Origin: Amycolatopsis benzoatilytica AK 16/65
Lineage (GTDB): Bacteria > Actinomycetota > Actinomycetes > Mycobacteriales > Pseudonocardiaceae
DNA: 64,000 nt
Direction of reading: 5' to 3'
Assembly (NCBI RefSeq): GCF_000383915.1
Contig: NZ_KB912942.1
Coordinates: 3,083,195-3,147,194, forward strand
The number at the start of each line of letters is the position of its first letter. Position 1 is the first letter of the stretch. The notes under the pieces are model-generated. The model was not told the DNA's origin, did no database searches, and worked only from the letters and a program-made list of their open reading frames with translations. This document shows positions 8,870-17,117 of the stretch, one piece after another. Both the position numbers and the translations under genes were made by a program.

Positions 8870-10234
8870 GTGAACGTCACGGAGCTGCGGGCCACGGCCC
8901 GCCGACACCTCGGGCCCCACTTCACGCGCAAGGACACCTGGCAGAGCGAGTTCCCGGTGTTCGTCCGCGGCGAAGGCAGCTACCTGATCGACACCGAGGG
9001 CCGCCGGCACCTCGACGGACTCGCCGGACTGTTCTGCGTCAACATGGGCCACGGCCGCGCGGACATCGCCCAGGCGGCGGCCGAGCAGGTCGCCACCCTC
9101 GCCTACGCGAGCAACTGGGGTTCCGCGCACCCGCCGTCGATCGAAGCGGCCCGGCTGATCGCCTCGCTCGCGCCCGGCGACCTGGGCACCACGTTCTTCG
9201 TCAACTCCGGTTCGGAGGCGGTGGAGACCGCGCTCAAATTCGCCCGGCAGTACCACCGCAGCCAGGGCGCCCCGGAGCGGACGAAGATCATCAGCCGCGA
9301 AATGGCTTACCACGGAACGACTCTGGGCGCGCTGTCGGTCACCGGGCTGCCGAAGATCAAGGAGCCGTTCGGCCCGCTCCTGCCGGGCATCCGGCACGTG
9401 CCCAACACGCTCGGCCTCACCGGCGACTGCGGTCCGGCCGACCAGCTGGACTGCGTCCGCGCCATCGAAGCGGTCATCCTCGAAGAAGGCCCGGAGACGG
9501 TCGCGGCGGTGTTCGCCGAACCGGTGCAGAACGGGCGCGGCGCACTGGTCCCGCCGGAGGGCTACTGGCCGGCTTTGCGGGCGCTGTGCGACAAATACGG
9601 CGTCCTGCTGGTGTCCGACGAGGTGATCTGCTCGTTCGGCCGGCTGGGCCACTTCTTCGGCCACGGACTGACCGGTGTCGTGCCGGACCTGATCACCTTC
9701 GCCAAGGGCTCCACGTCCGGCTACGCCCCGCTCGGCGGCGTCATCGTCCGCGAGCGGCTGGTCGCCGACCTGTACGACTCCCCCAAGGGCGGCGTCTTCA
9801 CCCACGGCGCGACCTGGGGCGGACATCCGGTGTCGACGGCGATCGCGGTCGCCAACATCACCGCGATGCGCGACGAGAAGGTCCCCGAGCACGTGCTGAC
9901 CGAGGGGCCGAAACTGCATGCCGCGCTGGAGTCTCTCAAGGACGCGCACCGGTGTGTGAAGGACGTGCGCGGCACCGGGTTCTTCTACGCGATCGAGCTG
10001 ATGGCCGACCGCGACAGCGGCCGCGAGCTGACCGAGCAGGAGTCGCTGACCGTGCTGCGCCAGGTACTGCCCGAAGCGTTCCGGCGCACCGGCGTCATCC
10101 TCCGCGGCGACGATCGCGGCGCGACCATGCTCATGATCTCGCCGCCGCTGGTGGCCGACACGGACGTGCTCGACGCGTTGCTGCACGGCGTCGACGGCAT
10201 GCTCACCGACGTGGAAAAGGCGATTCAGCCCTGA
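8870..10234 (+). CDS. tpa: taurine-pyruvate aminotransferase (class III)
   Basis: A 454-aa class III aminotransferase that would convert taurine and pyruvate to sulfoacetaldehyde and L-alanine, feeding Xsc. The PLP lysine is K279 in FAKGSTSGYAPLGG. Other family landmarks are NSGSEAVETALKFARQYH, the SDEVICSFGRLG aspartate that binds the pyridine nitrogen, and GVFTHGATWGGHPVS. The GTG at 8870 follows AGGAGGT with six bases between; a longer in-frame reading has no site. Omega-amino acid aminotransferases for beta-alanine or GABA look similar, so the taurine assignment rests on the xsc/TauE context. Because an IS lies between xsc and tpa, this gene now depends on the region around 8745-8869 for transcription. 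Confidence 0.88.
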   Translation: MNVTELRATARRHLGPHFTRKDTWQSEFPVFVRGEGSYLIDTEGRRHLDGLAGLFCVNMGHGRADIAQAAAEQVATLAYASNWGSAHPPSIEAARLIASLAPGDLGTTFFVNSGSEAVETALKFARQYHRSQGAPERTKIISREMAYHGTTLGALSVTGLPKIKEPFGPLLPGIRHVPNTLGLTGDCGPADQLDCVRAIEAVILEEGPETVAAVFAEPVQNGRGALVPPEGYWPALRALCDKYGVLLVSDEVICSFGRLGHFFGHGLTGVVPDLITFAKGSTSGYAPLGGVIVRERLVADLYDSPKGGVFTHGATWGGHPVSTAIAVANITAMRDEKVPEHVLTEGPKLHAALESLKDAHRCVKDVRGTGFFYAIELMADRDSGRELTEQESLTVLRQVLPEAFRRTGVILRGDDRGATMLMISPPLVADTDVLDALLHGVDGMLTDVEKAIQP

Positions 10235-10284
10235 CAGACAACCGTATCGATAGCCAATTCACTACCGTTTGACCGCATTTCCAC

Positions 10285-10339
10285 GTCCGTGAAGGGCCCC
10301 TTCCGGGACTCAGATTCCCTCAAGGGGTCCTTCACGGAC
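10285..10339. repeat. dispersed palindromic repeat
   Basis: A clean unit beginning GTCCGTGAAGGGCCCC and ending GGGGTCCTTCACGGAC, 50 bases after tpa. The arms can form a long stem with a short loop around CTCAGATT. Confidence 0.85.
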
Positions 10340-10376
10340 CGCACACCTGATCCCGCCTCGGCGGATGAGCGCGACG

Positions 10377-10416
10377 GGCGCCGGGTACCCCCAAGCAGCA
10401 CGGGGCACCCGGCGCC
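10377..10416 (+). terminator. hairpin, candidate terminator after tpa
   Basis: GGCGCCGGGT (10377-10386) pairs with ACCCGGCGCC (10407-10416), with CCCC/GGGG extending the stem inward. TTTCGT follows. It lies between tpa and the permease gene. Its T-tract is short, so factor-independent termination is uncertain. Confidence 0.5.
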
Positions 10417-10594
10417 TTTCGTGCTGTCCGGGACTGGTCCATTCTGGTACCGGCGCATCGGCCGCATCTGGCTCTCGCGGAGGGGCCTGTCCCTTCTTAC
10501 GGTGACGGGAACCACATAGCAGCTCTCAGCGACATCGCGGCGGCGGCCGGCGCGGGGACATCGAGGTCCCCCGGCGCCGCCGGAAGGAGGAGAC

Positions 10595-12022
10595 GTGGGC
10601 TCTGCACCGGAAACCGCCGCTTCGAGCGGTCTCAAACCGGGCCTCAAGCAACGCCACATGAACCTGATCGCCCTGGGCGGGGTCATCGGCGCCGGCCTGT
10701 TCGTCGGCAGCGGCGTGGTCATCCAGTCGGCGGGCCCGGCCGCGGTGGTCTCGTTCCTGATCGCCGGCCTGATCACCGTTCTCATCATGCGGATGCTGGC
10801 CGAGATGACCGTGGCGCGGCCCGCGCTCGGCTCGTTCTACGTCTACGCCCGGGAGGCGATGGGCAATCGCGCCGGCTTCGCGGTCGGCTGGATGTACTGG
10901 TACTTCTTCGTCATCGTGGTCGCCGTCGAGGCGGTGGCCGGCGGGCGGATCCTGCACCTGTGGCTGCCCGGCGTGCCGCTCTGGGCGCTCAGCCTCGGCC
11001 TGCTCCTGCTGCTGACCGTGACGAACCTGGTGTCGGCGCGCTCCTACGGCGAGTTCGAGTACTGGTTCTCCTCGATCAAGGTCATCGCGATCGTGGTGTT
11101 CCTCGGCCTCGGCGTGCTGTACCTGTGCGGCTTCTGGCCGCATGCGCACGCCGGCCTCGGCAACCTCGTGGCACACGGCGGATTCGCCCCGATGGGCATC
11201 GGCGCCGTTCTGGCCGCGGTGGTCCCGTGCGTCGGGTTCTACACCGGCGCGGAGATCGTCACCATCGCCGCGGCCGAATCCGCCGAGCCGCGGCGCGCGA
11301 TCGCCAAGGCGATGCGGTCGATCGTGTTCCGCGTGGTGCTGTTCTACGTCGGCTCGGTGTTCGTCGTGGTCGCCGTCAAGGCGTGGAACTCGCCGGACAC
11401 CGGGGTGAGCCCGTACGCCGCGGTGCTGGACGTGCTCGGCATCCCGGCGGTCGGGACGATCATGAACGCGATCGTGCTCACCGCGGTGCTGAGCTGCCTC
11501 AACTCCGCGCTCTACACCTCGTCGCGGATGCTGTTCGCGCTGACGCGCAACGGCGACGCGCCGACGTACTTCACCAAGCTGTCCCGCAGCGGGGTGCCCC
11601 GGCGCGCGATCATCGCCGGCACCGCGGTCGGCTACGTCTCGGTCATCGCGTCCTACGTCTCACCGAACCTGATCTTCCAGTTCCTGGTGAACTCCTACGG
11701 CGCGGTGGCACTGTTCGTGTACCTGTCCATCGCGCTCGCCCAGGTCCGGCTTCGGAAACGACTGCAGAACACCGACCCGGGCGCGCTCAGCCTCAAGATG
11801 TGGCTGTTCCCGTGGCTCAGCTACGCGACGATCGCCCTGATGCTCTCGGTCATCCTGGCGATGGCGTTCCTGCCCTCGACCCGCTCGCAGTTCTGGCTCA
11901 GCGCCGTCACTCTGGCCCTGATCCTGGTCAGCTACGAGGTCCGCCGGCGGCGACCGGCCGGACCGGCGGCTCCGGAGGCGCAGGACTCCGCGCGCGGCCA
12001 AGCCGGGATCGCCTCGGCCTGA
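10595..12022 (+). CDS. APC-family amino acid permease, candidate taurine importer
   Basis: A 475-aa permease with about 12 membrane segments. Its first is LIALGGVIGAGLFVGSG, the GVIGAG-type amine-binding loop of the amino acid/polyamine/organocation family, near residues 22-40. LNSALYTSSRMLFALTRNGD is the conserved segment of GABA/alanine-type members. The GTG at 10595 has GGAAGGAGGAG just upstream. Its place between tpa and the TauE genes suggests uptake of taurine or a related omega-amino acid. It replaces the ABC (TauABC) or TRAP importers found in other taurine clusters. Alanine, the co-product of Tpa, is another plausible substrate. Confidence 0.85.
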   Translation: MGSAPETAASSGLKPGLKQRHMNLIALGGVIGAGLFVGSGVVIQSAGPAAVVSFLIAGLITVLIMRMLAEMTVARPALGSFYVYAREAMGNRAGFAVGWMYWYFFVIVVAVEAVAGGRILHLWLPGVPLWALSLGLLLLLTVTNLVSARSYGEFEYWFSSIKVIAIVVFLGLGVLYLCGFWPHAHAGLGNLVAHGGFAPMGIGAVLAAVVPCVGFYTGAEIVTIAAAESAEPRRAIAKAMRSIVFRVVLFYVGSVFVVVAVKAWNSPDTGVSPYAAVLDVLGIPAVGTIMNAIVLTAVLSCLNSALYTSSRMLFALTRNGDAPTYFTKLSRSGVPRRAIIAGTAVGYVSVIASYVSPNLIFQFLVNSYGAVALFVYLSIALAQVRLRKRLQNTDPGALSLKMWLFPWLSYATIALMLSVILAMAFLPSTRSQFWLSAVTLALILVSYEVRRRRPAGPAAPEAQDSARGQAGIASA

Positions 12023-12047
12023 CCGGCTGGCACCACCCGGCAGCACG

Positions 12048-12075
12048 ATTCTGGATCTACCGTCACAGCCAGAAT
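12048..12075. promoter_or_regulatory. inverted repeat upstream of the TauE genes
   Basis: ATTCTGG (12048-12054) and CCAGAAT (12069-12075) are perfect 7-bp inverted arms with centres 21 bp apart, two helical turns. It lies 40 bases upstream of the small leader ORF and could bind the MocR- or IclR-type regulator. This is a positional inference. Confidence 0.35.
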
Positions 12076-12114
12076 TGGCTCAGGCTGGTGCGGCCCGTTC
12101 CCCGTGGAGGTCTC

Positions 12115-12150
12115 ATGCCGCACCCGTCCCCAGCCCAGGCGTCCGAGTGA
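12115..12150 (+). CDS. putative 11-residue leader peptide coupled to TauE
   Basis: ATG at 12115 with GTGGAGG just upstream encodes MPHPSPAQASE, and its TGA overlaps the GTG start of the first TauE gene as GTGA. The TauE gene has no ribosome site of its own. The arrangement suggests that ribosomes load on this mini-ORF and re-initiate. Whether the peptide itself matters is unknown; chance is possible. Confidence 0.45.
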   Translation: MPHPSPAQASE

Positions 12151-12902
12151 GCGCAGCCACCTTCTGGCAGCTGTCCCCGGCGGCGATGGCTTTGGCCATC
12201 GCCGCCTTGCTGGCGGGCGGGCTGATCCGCGGATATTCCGGGTTCGGCGCGTCGATGGTGTGGGTCAGCTGCCTCTGCCTGGTGCTGCCGCCGGCCGCCG
12301 TCGTCCCGAGCACACTGCTCCTGGAAGTCGCTTCGAGCGCCACGCTGGCCCCGCGTGTGTGGCCGGACGTGCACCGTCCGTCGCTGCGGTGGCTGCTCGC
12401 CGGCGCGCTCGTCGGCCTGCCCGCTGGGATCTGGCTCCTCGCGGAGCTGCCCGTGCGTGCGACGAGGCTCGCGGTCGGGCTGACCGTCGGGATCTCGGCA
12501 CTCGCGCTGGCCTTCGCGCACCGCGCGCGGTTCCTGCCCGGCCGCGCCACGTCGGCGGGCGTCGGCACCGCGTTCGGCGTGCTCAACGGCGCCTGCGGGG
12601 TGGGCGGTCCGCCGGTTGTCCTGATGTTCCTGGCGTCGCCGTTGCCGATGGCGGTGAACCGGGCCAGTCTCGTGGTGTTCTTCCTGGCGGCCGACCTGAT
12701 GACCGTCGGCACCGCGGGCGCGGGCGGGTTGCTGACCGCTGCCGTGCTCGCGCAGACCGCGCTTTTCCTGCCGGTCGCGCTGGCCGGCGTCGCGGTCGGC
12801 AATCGGCTGTACCGCCGGGGAGGCGGCGACGTGCGCCGGATCGTGCTCGGCATCCTGACGGCGCTGTCGGTCGCGCTGGTCGGTCAGGCGGTGTTCGCGT
12901 GA
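12147..12902 (+). CDS. TauE/SafE-family sulfite/sulfonate exporter, first copy
   Basis: A 251-aa integral membrane protein with the two-fold internal repeat of the TauE/SafE family. It opens with GGLIRGYSGFGASMVWVS, the glycine-rich RGYSGFGAS motif, and the second half begins GVLNGACGVGGPPVVLM. These proteins are inferred to export sulfite or sulfoacetate and to relieve sulfite toxicity made by Xsc. The GTG at 12147 is chosen because the family starts shortly before AMALAIAAL and the codon overlaps the leader stop. It overlaps the next TauE-type gene by GTGA, so the pair may form a heteromer or serve two anions. Confidence 0.88.
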   Translation: MSAATFWQLSPAAMALAIAALLAGGLIRGYSGFGASMVWVSCLCLVLPPAAVVPSTLLLEVASSATLAPRVWPDVHRPSLRWLLAGALVGLPAGIWLLAELPVRATRLAVGLTVGISALALAFAHRARFLPGRATSAGVGTAFGVLNGACGVGGPPVVLMFLASPLPMAVNRASLVVFFLAADLMTVGTAGAGGLLTAAVLAQTALFLPVALAGVAVGNRLYRRGGGDVRRIVLGILTALSVALVGQAVFA

Positions 12903-13630
12903 CGGCCGAGCTCGTCCTCGGCGCGTTGACGCTCGCCTTCTCCGGCTTCGTCGGCGGCCTGACCGGGTTCGGCGCGTCCCTGGTGGGCACTCCCCTGCTG
13001 CTCCTCAACGGTTTCCCGCTGCCGCAGGTGGTGCTGATCAACCTGATCACCACCATGATCACCCGGCTGGCGGTGCTGCGCCGCGAACGCGACCACGTCG
13101 TCTGGCGGCGGGTGGCGGTCCTCGGCGCGGCTGCCCTGCCGGGCGCGGCCGCCGGAGCGCTCACCCTGCACTGGCTGCCGCCGCACGGGTTACGGGTGCT
13201 GGCCGGGATCGTCGTCGTGCTTTCCGGGTTGCGGATGCTGCTCCGCCCTGCCCGCGCCGCTCATCCGGCGACCCCCGCGAAGCAGACGATCGCCGGTCTG
13301 CTGGGCGGCTACCTCTCCACCACGACGTCGCTCAACGGCGCCCCGCCCGCCGTCCTGCTGGCTTCGGCGAAGGTCCCGCCGCGCACCTTCGTCGCCGACC
13401 TCGCCGGGTACTTCGTCGTGACGAACTGCCTGTCCCTGCTCCTGCTGGCGACCGCGGGCCAAGTCGATACCGCCGGTCTGGCGATGCGCCTGCCGGTCCT
13501 GGCGGCCGCCGCGCTGATCGGCAACGCGATCGGCGGGCGGCTGATCGGCCGCGTGCCCCGGGCGATCTTCGAGCGCGGCATCATCGGGCTGATCGTGGCG
13601 TCCGGCATCGTGACCATGGTCAGCGCTTGA
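12899..13630 (+). CDS. TauE/SafE-family exporter, second copy
   Basis: A 243-aa paralogue of the preceding exporter. GFVGGLTGFGASLVGTPLLL forms the first-half motif and GGYLSTTTSLNGAPPAVLLA the second-half motif. Its GTG at 12899 overlaps the stop of the first TauE gene, so the two are translated together. Tandem TauE genes are unusual for a single-subunit exporter. It is followed 14 bases later by a palindromic repeat that may end the transcript. Confidence 0.88.
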   Translation: MTAELVLGALTLAFSGFVGGLTGFGASLVGTPLLLLNGFPLPQVVLINLITTMITRLAVLRRERDHVVWRRVAVLGAAALPGAAAGALTLHWLPPHGLRVLAGIVVVLSGLRMLLRPARAAHPATPAKQTIAGLLGGYLSTTTSLNGAPPAVLLASAKVPPRTFVADLAGYFVVTNCLSLLLLATAGQVDTAGLAMRLPVLAAAALIGNAIGGRLIGRVPRAIFERGIIGLIVASGIVTMVSA

Positions 13631-13644
13631 TCCCCGACCGACTC

Positions 13645-13699
13645 GTCCGTGAAGGGAACATTCAGGGACTCTGAGTCCCTCAATGTTCCCTTCACGGAC
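13645..13699. repeat. dispersed palindromic repeat, AACATT variant
   Basis: A near-perfect palindrome starting GTCCGTGAAGGGAACATT and ending AATGTTCCCTTCACGGAC. The inner GGGCCCC of other copies is replaced by GGGAACATT in one arm and by its complement in the other. This compensatory change indicates that pairing is maintained. Confidence 0.85.
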
Positions 13700-13734
13700 A
13701 GCTGGCACGGACCGTCGCGGCAGGGGCAGGCGGG

Positions 13735-14805
13735 TCAGACGCGGCCCGCGCGGTCCGCCGCCCGCAGCGGGGCGCCGAGCCCGTGCAGATGGCCGAGCAC
13801 CTGCCCGTAGGACCGCACCAGGCTGGTTTGGACGTACGGAATGTCGTGGCTGCGGCAGAACCGCTCCACGATCGGCTGGGCGCGGCGCAAGTGCGGCCGG
13901 GGCATGTTCGGGAACAGGTGGTGCTCGATCTGGTAGTTCAGCCCGCCGAGGACGAAATCGGTGACCGGCCCGCCGCGGATGTTGCGCGAGGTCAGCACCT
14001 GCCGGCGCAGGAAATCGAGCGGACGGCCGGTCATGGTGGCCATGCCCTTGTGGTTCGGGGCGAACGAAGAGCCCATGTACACGCCCCACAGGGCCTGGTG
14101 CACCACGATGAACACCACCGCGATGCCCGGGGAGAGCACCAGGAACACCGCGGTGAGATACGCCACGAGGTGCGCCGTCAGCAAAGCGCCTTCCAGGCGG
14201 CGCATTTTCGTCTCGCCGCGCCACACCGCCCGGAAGCCGGCGGCGTGCAGGCTCAGCCCCTCGAGCGTCAGCAGCGGGAAGAACAGGATGGCCTGATGCT
14301 TGGCCATCCACCGGAGAAACCCTTGCTTGGCAGCGGCTTGCCGGCTGGTGAAGGCCAGCGCCGGGATGACGAGATCCGGATCGCGCTCTTCGTGGTTGGG
14401 GTTGGCGTGGTGCCGGTTGTGGCCGTCGATCCACCACTGGAAGCTCATCCCCACCAGGCCGCCGTGCAGGACGCCGACCGCGTCGTTGGGCCGCCGGGTC
14501 CGGAAAATCTGCTTGTGCCCGGCATCGTGGCCGATGAACGCCAGCTGCGCGAAGACAACGGCGAGCAGTGCCGCGATGAGCAGCTGCCACCAGGTGTCGC
14601 CCAGGAAGGCGAAACCCACCCACGCCCCGGCGAGCACGAGCAGATTGGCGATCATCACCGTGGCGTAATAGCCGGGCCGGCGACGCAGCAGCCCAGCAGC
14701 TCGGACTTCGGCGAGCAGGGTGTGGTACTCGCCCGGCGTGCGCTCGTTCACTGGCGTGCGCTCGTTCACTGGCGTGCGCTCGTTCACTGGCGTGCGCTCG
14801 TTCAC
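13735..14805 (-). CDS. membrane fatty acid desaturase
   Basis: A di-iron desaturase with the three histidine boxes HDAGH, HNRHH and QIEHH (the last in NYQIEHHLFPNMPRPH) and four hydrophobic membrane segments. It would insert a double bond in an acyl-CoA or acyl-lipid with O2 and an electron donor. The QxxHH form is typical of the linoleoyl-CoA-desaturase-like group. The start is ambiguous: the N-terminus is encoded by four copies of an 18-bp repeat, each supplying an in-frame GTG (14805, 14787, 14769, 14751) and reading VNERTP. The outermost is given here (356 aa), the innermost gives 338 aa. No strong ribosome site precedes any of them. No reductase gene is adjacent. Confidence 0.85.
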   Translation of the reverse strand: MNERTPVNERTPVNERTPVNERTPGEYHTLLAEVRAAGLLRRRPGYYATVMIANLLVLAGAWVGFAFLGDTWWQLLIAALLAVVFAQLAFIGHDAGHKQIFRTRRPNDAVGVLHGGLVGMSFQWWIDGHNRHHANPNHEERDPDLVIPALAFTSRQAAAKQGFLRWMAKHQAILFFPLLTLEGLSLHAAGFRAVWRGETKMRRLEGALLTAHLVAYLTAVFLVLSPGIAVVFIVVHQALWGVYMGSSFAPNHKGMATMTGRPLDFLRRQVLTSRNIRGGPVTDFVLGGLNYQIEHHLFPNMPRPHLRRAQPIVERFCRSHDIPYVQTSLVRSYGQVLGHLHGLGAPLRAADRAGRV

Positions 14806-14806
14806 T
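14735..14806. repeat. four tandem 18-bp repeats at the desaturase start
   Basis: Four identical copies on the coding (minus) strand of GTGAACGAGCGCACGCCA occupy 72 bases. Each encodes VNERTP and begins with a potential start codon. GAACGAG within each copy could act as a weak ribosome site for the next GTG. Copy number can therefore change by slippage without altering the frame. Confidence 0.95.
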
Positions 14807-15211
14807 GGCGTCGCGCCGCGGGCGCGCTGGCCGAGGGGGCGGAAAACTGGATTCCGCGACTGCGGACCCGGTCCGCGGCGGAGAGATCGCTCCCGCCGGC
14901 ATGCGCCGCCGGATGGCTGAACAGCACGGGCGAAACGGGGGCCCGGACGCTGCCGGAACGCAGGCGTGGGTACGGCAAAAAGAACTCCTCGGTGGTGGGC
15001 CGGCGACCGAAGCGCGTCCGGCGGGAGAACAGCGAGAGCCGGACGACAGCGCCGGATTCGGGGTGGCGCGCCTCTCGGCCGCGGGCTGGGATTCGCAGGC
15101 CGGGCGGCTTCGTCAAGGCTCCTCATGACCAAGATAGGAGGCGCGGCGCGGACCTGCTGCCTTCGACGCTACCCGCTTGGCCGGGCAACTGCCAGCTCGC
15201 GAGCTGCGCGG

Positions 15212-16339
15212 CTACTTCGCCGGATGCCCGCCACCCGCCGGTTGCCCGCCGCCCGTCACCGGATGCAGCGCCAGCCTTCTGCCGAACAGTGCGATCAGCA
15301 CCACAGTGACGAGCAACGGGCCCAGCACCGCGAGCGGGCGTTCGGCCCACCAGATCCAGTCCGGCCCGCGGTCGTCGGTGAGCTGGCCGCCGTCGATCAG
15401 GTACCCGATTCCGCGCGCTACGGCCATTCCGCTGGCATGAAAGAGAAACAGCGGCAGTGCGTACCGGGCGAAGAACGCGTTGGCCCGCCGCACGCGGGGC
15501 CGGGCCAGCATGCGCTCAGCGGCAGGCCGCAGCGTTTCGCACACCCCGATCTGGAAGACGAGCAGTGCCACGATGGCGAACGTCGGCGGGGACATGTTCG
15601 ACAACCGCTCTCCCGGCACTCCGACCATCGATCCGGGATACAGCCCGGAAAACACGAGTCCCACGAGCAGGAACAGTCCGGTCAGCAGGATCGCCACCGA
15701 GACCCGCGGACGCGCGGCGGCGATGCGCGCCCGGAAGAATCCCGCTTGGTAGGCCAAGGTCCACACCGCCGCGAGGTTGATCCAGCTCGCTTGCCCCCAG
15801 CCGTAGCGCAGCCGCACCAGGTCGACGAGCAGGGCGACACCGCCGAGGCACACGGGCACGAGCAGGTCGAACCGCTCGTGCAACCACGCGAGCGCGGGCA
15901 GCAGGAGCAGCAAGACCGCGTAGACCGCGAGAAACCACAGCGGGCTCAGGATCAGCAGCACCGCGTTCCCGATCCACGGCACGCCGAACGCCCGGGAGAA
16001 CACCAGCCCTATCGCCACCCAGACCAGGATCAGGCCGGCCGCGGGCACGACCAGCTGCTTCAGGTGCACCCAGAGGTAATCGCGCCGGCGCTGGCCCTCG
16101 GCGCGGGCGCGTTGCCAGGACGACAGGTGCACGCATCCGCCGACGTAGAAGAACACCGGCAGCACTTGCAACAGCCAGGTCAGGATCCACAGCCCGCGCA
16201 GATATCCCAGCGGACTCGTGGGCTGCGGGCCGTTCGGCGCCCAGTGCAGGATGGTGAACCCCCAGTGCCACAGCACGACGACGACCAGGCTGACCGCACG
16301 CAGGAAGTCCAGGTACGGTTCGCGTTTCATGGTCGTCAT
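15212..16339 (-). CDS. acyltransferase-3-family integral membrane protein
   Basis: A 375-aa protein with about ten membrane segments. It opens MTTMKREPYLDFLRAVSLVVVVLWHW, where the RxxDFLRAxS segment and following membrane histidine are hallmarks of the OafA/NodX-type acyltransferase family (the histidine is at HWGF). Family members O-acylate surface sugars or lipids at the membrane. The ATG at 16339 has GGAG four bases upstream; the second ATG at 16330 is the alternative. It is divergent from the CPBP gene across a 37-bp gap. The actual acceptor cannot be told from the sequence. Confidence 0.85.
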   Translation of the reverse strand: MTTMKREPYLDFLRAVSLVVVVLWHWGFTILHWAPNGPQPTSPLGYLRGLWILTWLLQVLPVFFYVGGCVHLSSWQRARAEGQRRRDYLWVHLKQLVVPAAGLILVWVAIGLVFSRAFGVPWIGNAVLLILSPLWFLAVYAVLLLLLPALAWLHERFDLLVPVCLGGVALLVDLVRLRYGWGQASWINLAAVWTLAYQAGFFRARIAAARPRVSVAILLTGLFLLVGLVFSGLYPGSMVGVPGERLSNMSPPTFAIVALLVFQIGVCETLRPAAERMLARPRVRRANAFFARYALPLFLFHASGMAVARGIGYLIDGGQLTDDRGPDWIWWAERPLAVLGPLLVTVVLIALFGRRLALHPVTGGGQPAGGGHPAK

Positions 16340-16376
16340 CGCGCTCCGGCCTTTCCGAGGGCACACTGGAACCACG

Positions 16377-17117
16377 ATGTCTGTTGCCGCTGTTGTCCCG
16401 AAACTGCCGGAAGTCCCTGCTTTCCGGCGTCGTGCCCTTACCGTGCTGCCCGCCGTGCTGTTGCTCGCGGCGGCTACTTTCCTTGCCAACCGGGTGCTGC
16501 CCGGCTGGGCGTATCCCATTTCCGGTGCCGTCACGGCCACCGCACTTCTCGTCCTTGCCCGCATCGCCGGTCTCCGCTGGGCCGAAATCGGCTTCAGCCG
16601 CGAGCACGTGCGCCGCACGCTCTGGTTCGGGCTCGGCGGATTCGCGACCGTGGCGCTCGGGTTCGGGCTCGCCGCAGTGATCCCGTCGCTGCGCGTGCTG
16701 TTCCACGACGGCCGGATCGGCTCGCCCGGGTTCGGCCAGCTGATGTGGCTTGCCCTGATCCGGATTCCGCTCGGCACCGTCCTCGTCGAGGAAATCGCGT
16801 TCCGCGGCGTACTGCCGGCGTTGCTGGGCGCGGGCGAACGCTGGCGGTGGTGGCCGGTGCTCGGCGCGTCCGCGCTGTTCGGGCTGTGGCATTTGCTGCC
16901 GTCGCTCGCGCTCACCCGGAACGCGGCCGTGCACCAGACGATCGGCGGGCTGCCGCTCTCCGTGGTCTCGGTGCTGGCGATGCTCGCCGCGGCCGGCGCC
17001 GGAGTGTTCCTGTGCTGGTGGCGCTATACCGGGCGCGGCCTGCTCGCCCCGGCGATGGTGCACCTGGCCACCAACTCCGGCGGGCTGATCCTGGCCTGGG
17101 CGCTCATCGCCCGCTGA
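16377..17117 (+). CDS. CPBP-family intramembrane metalloprotease
   Basis: A 246-aa multi-pass protein with the CAAX-protease/bacteriocin-processing motifs: EExxxR as EEIAFR at 138-143, FxxxH as FGLWH about 30 residues later, and a final HLATNSGG. These residues form the membrane-embedded glutamyl/histidyl active site. The ATG at 16377 begins MSVAAVVPKLPE; the upstream extension overlaps the divergent acyltransferase gene. Its 3' end overlaps the convergent DUF2157-like gene by 14 bp. The substrate is unknown. Confidence 0.85.
   Translation: MSVAAVVPKLPEVPAFRRRALTVLPAVLLLAAATFLANRVLPGWAYPISGAVTATALLVLARIAGLRWAEIGFSREHVRRTLWFGLGGFATVALGFGLAAVIPSLRVLFHDGRIGSPGFGQLMWLALIRIPLGTVLVEEIAFRGVLPALLGAGERWRWWPVLGASALFGLWHLLPSLALTRNAAVHQTIGGLPLSVVSVLAMLAAAGAGVFLCWWRYTGRGLLAPAMVHLATNSGGLILAWALIAR

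Noticed and set aside
8750..10186. 478-codon open frame antisense to tpa
   Set aside because: No ribosome site or family motif; the sense strand encodes a complete class III aminotransferase.
14735..14806. Tandem 18-bp repeats considered as a CRISPR-like array
   Set aside because: The copies are directly adjacent with no spacers and are part of the desaturase reading frame.
13783..15309. 508-codon plus-strand open frame opposite the desaturase
   Set aside because: The desaturase histidine boxes are on the minus strand; the plus-strand reading is His/Gln/Glu-rich shadow sequence.
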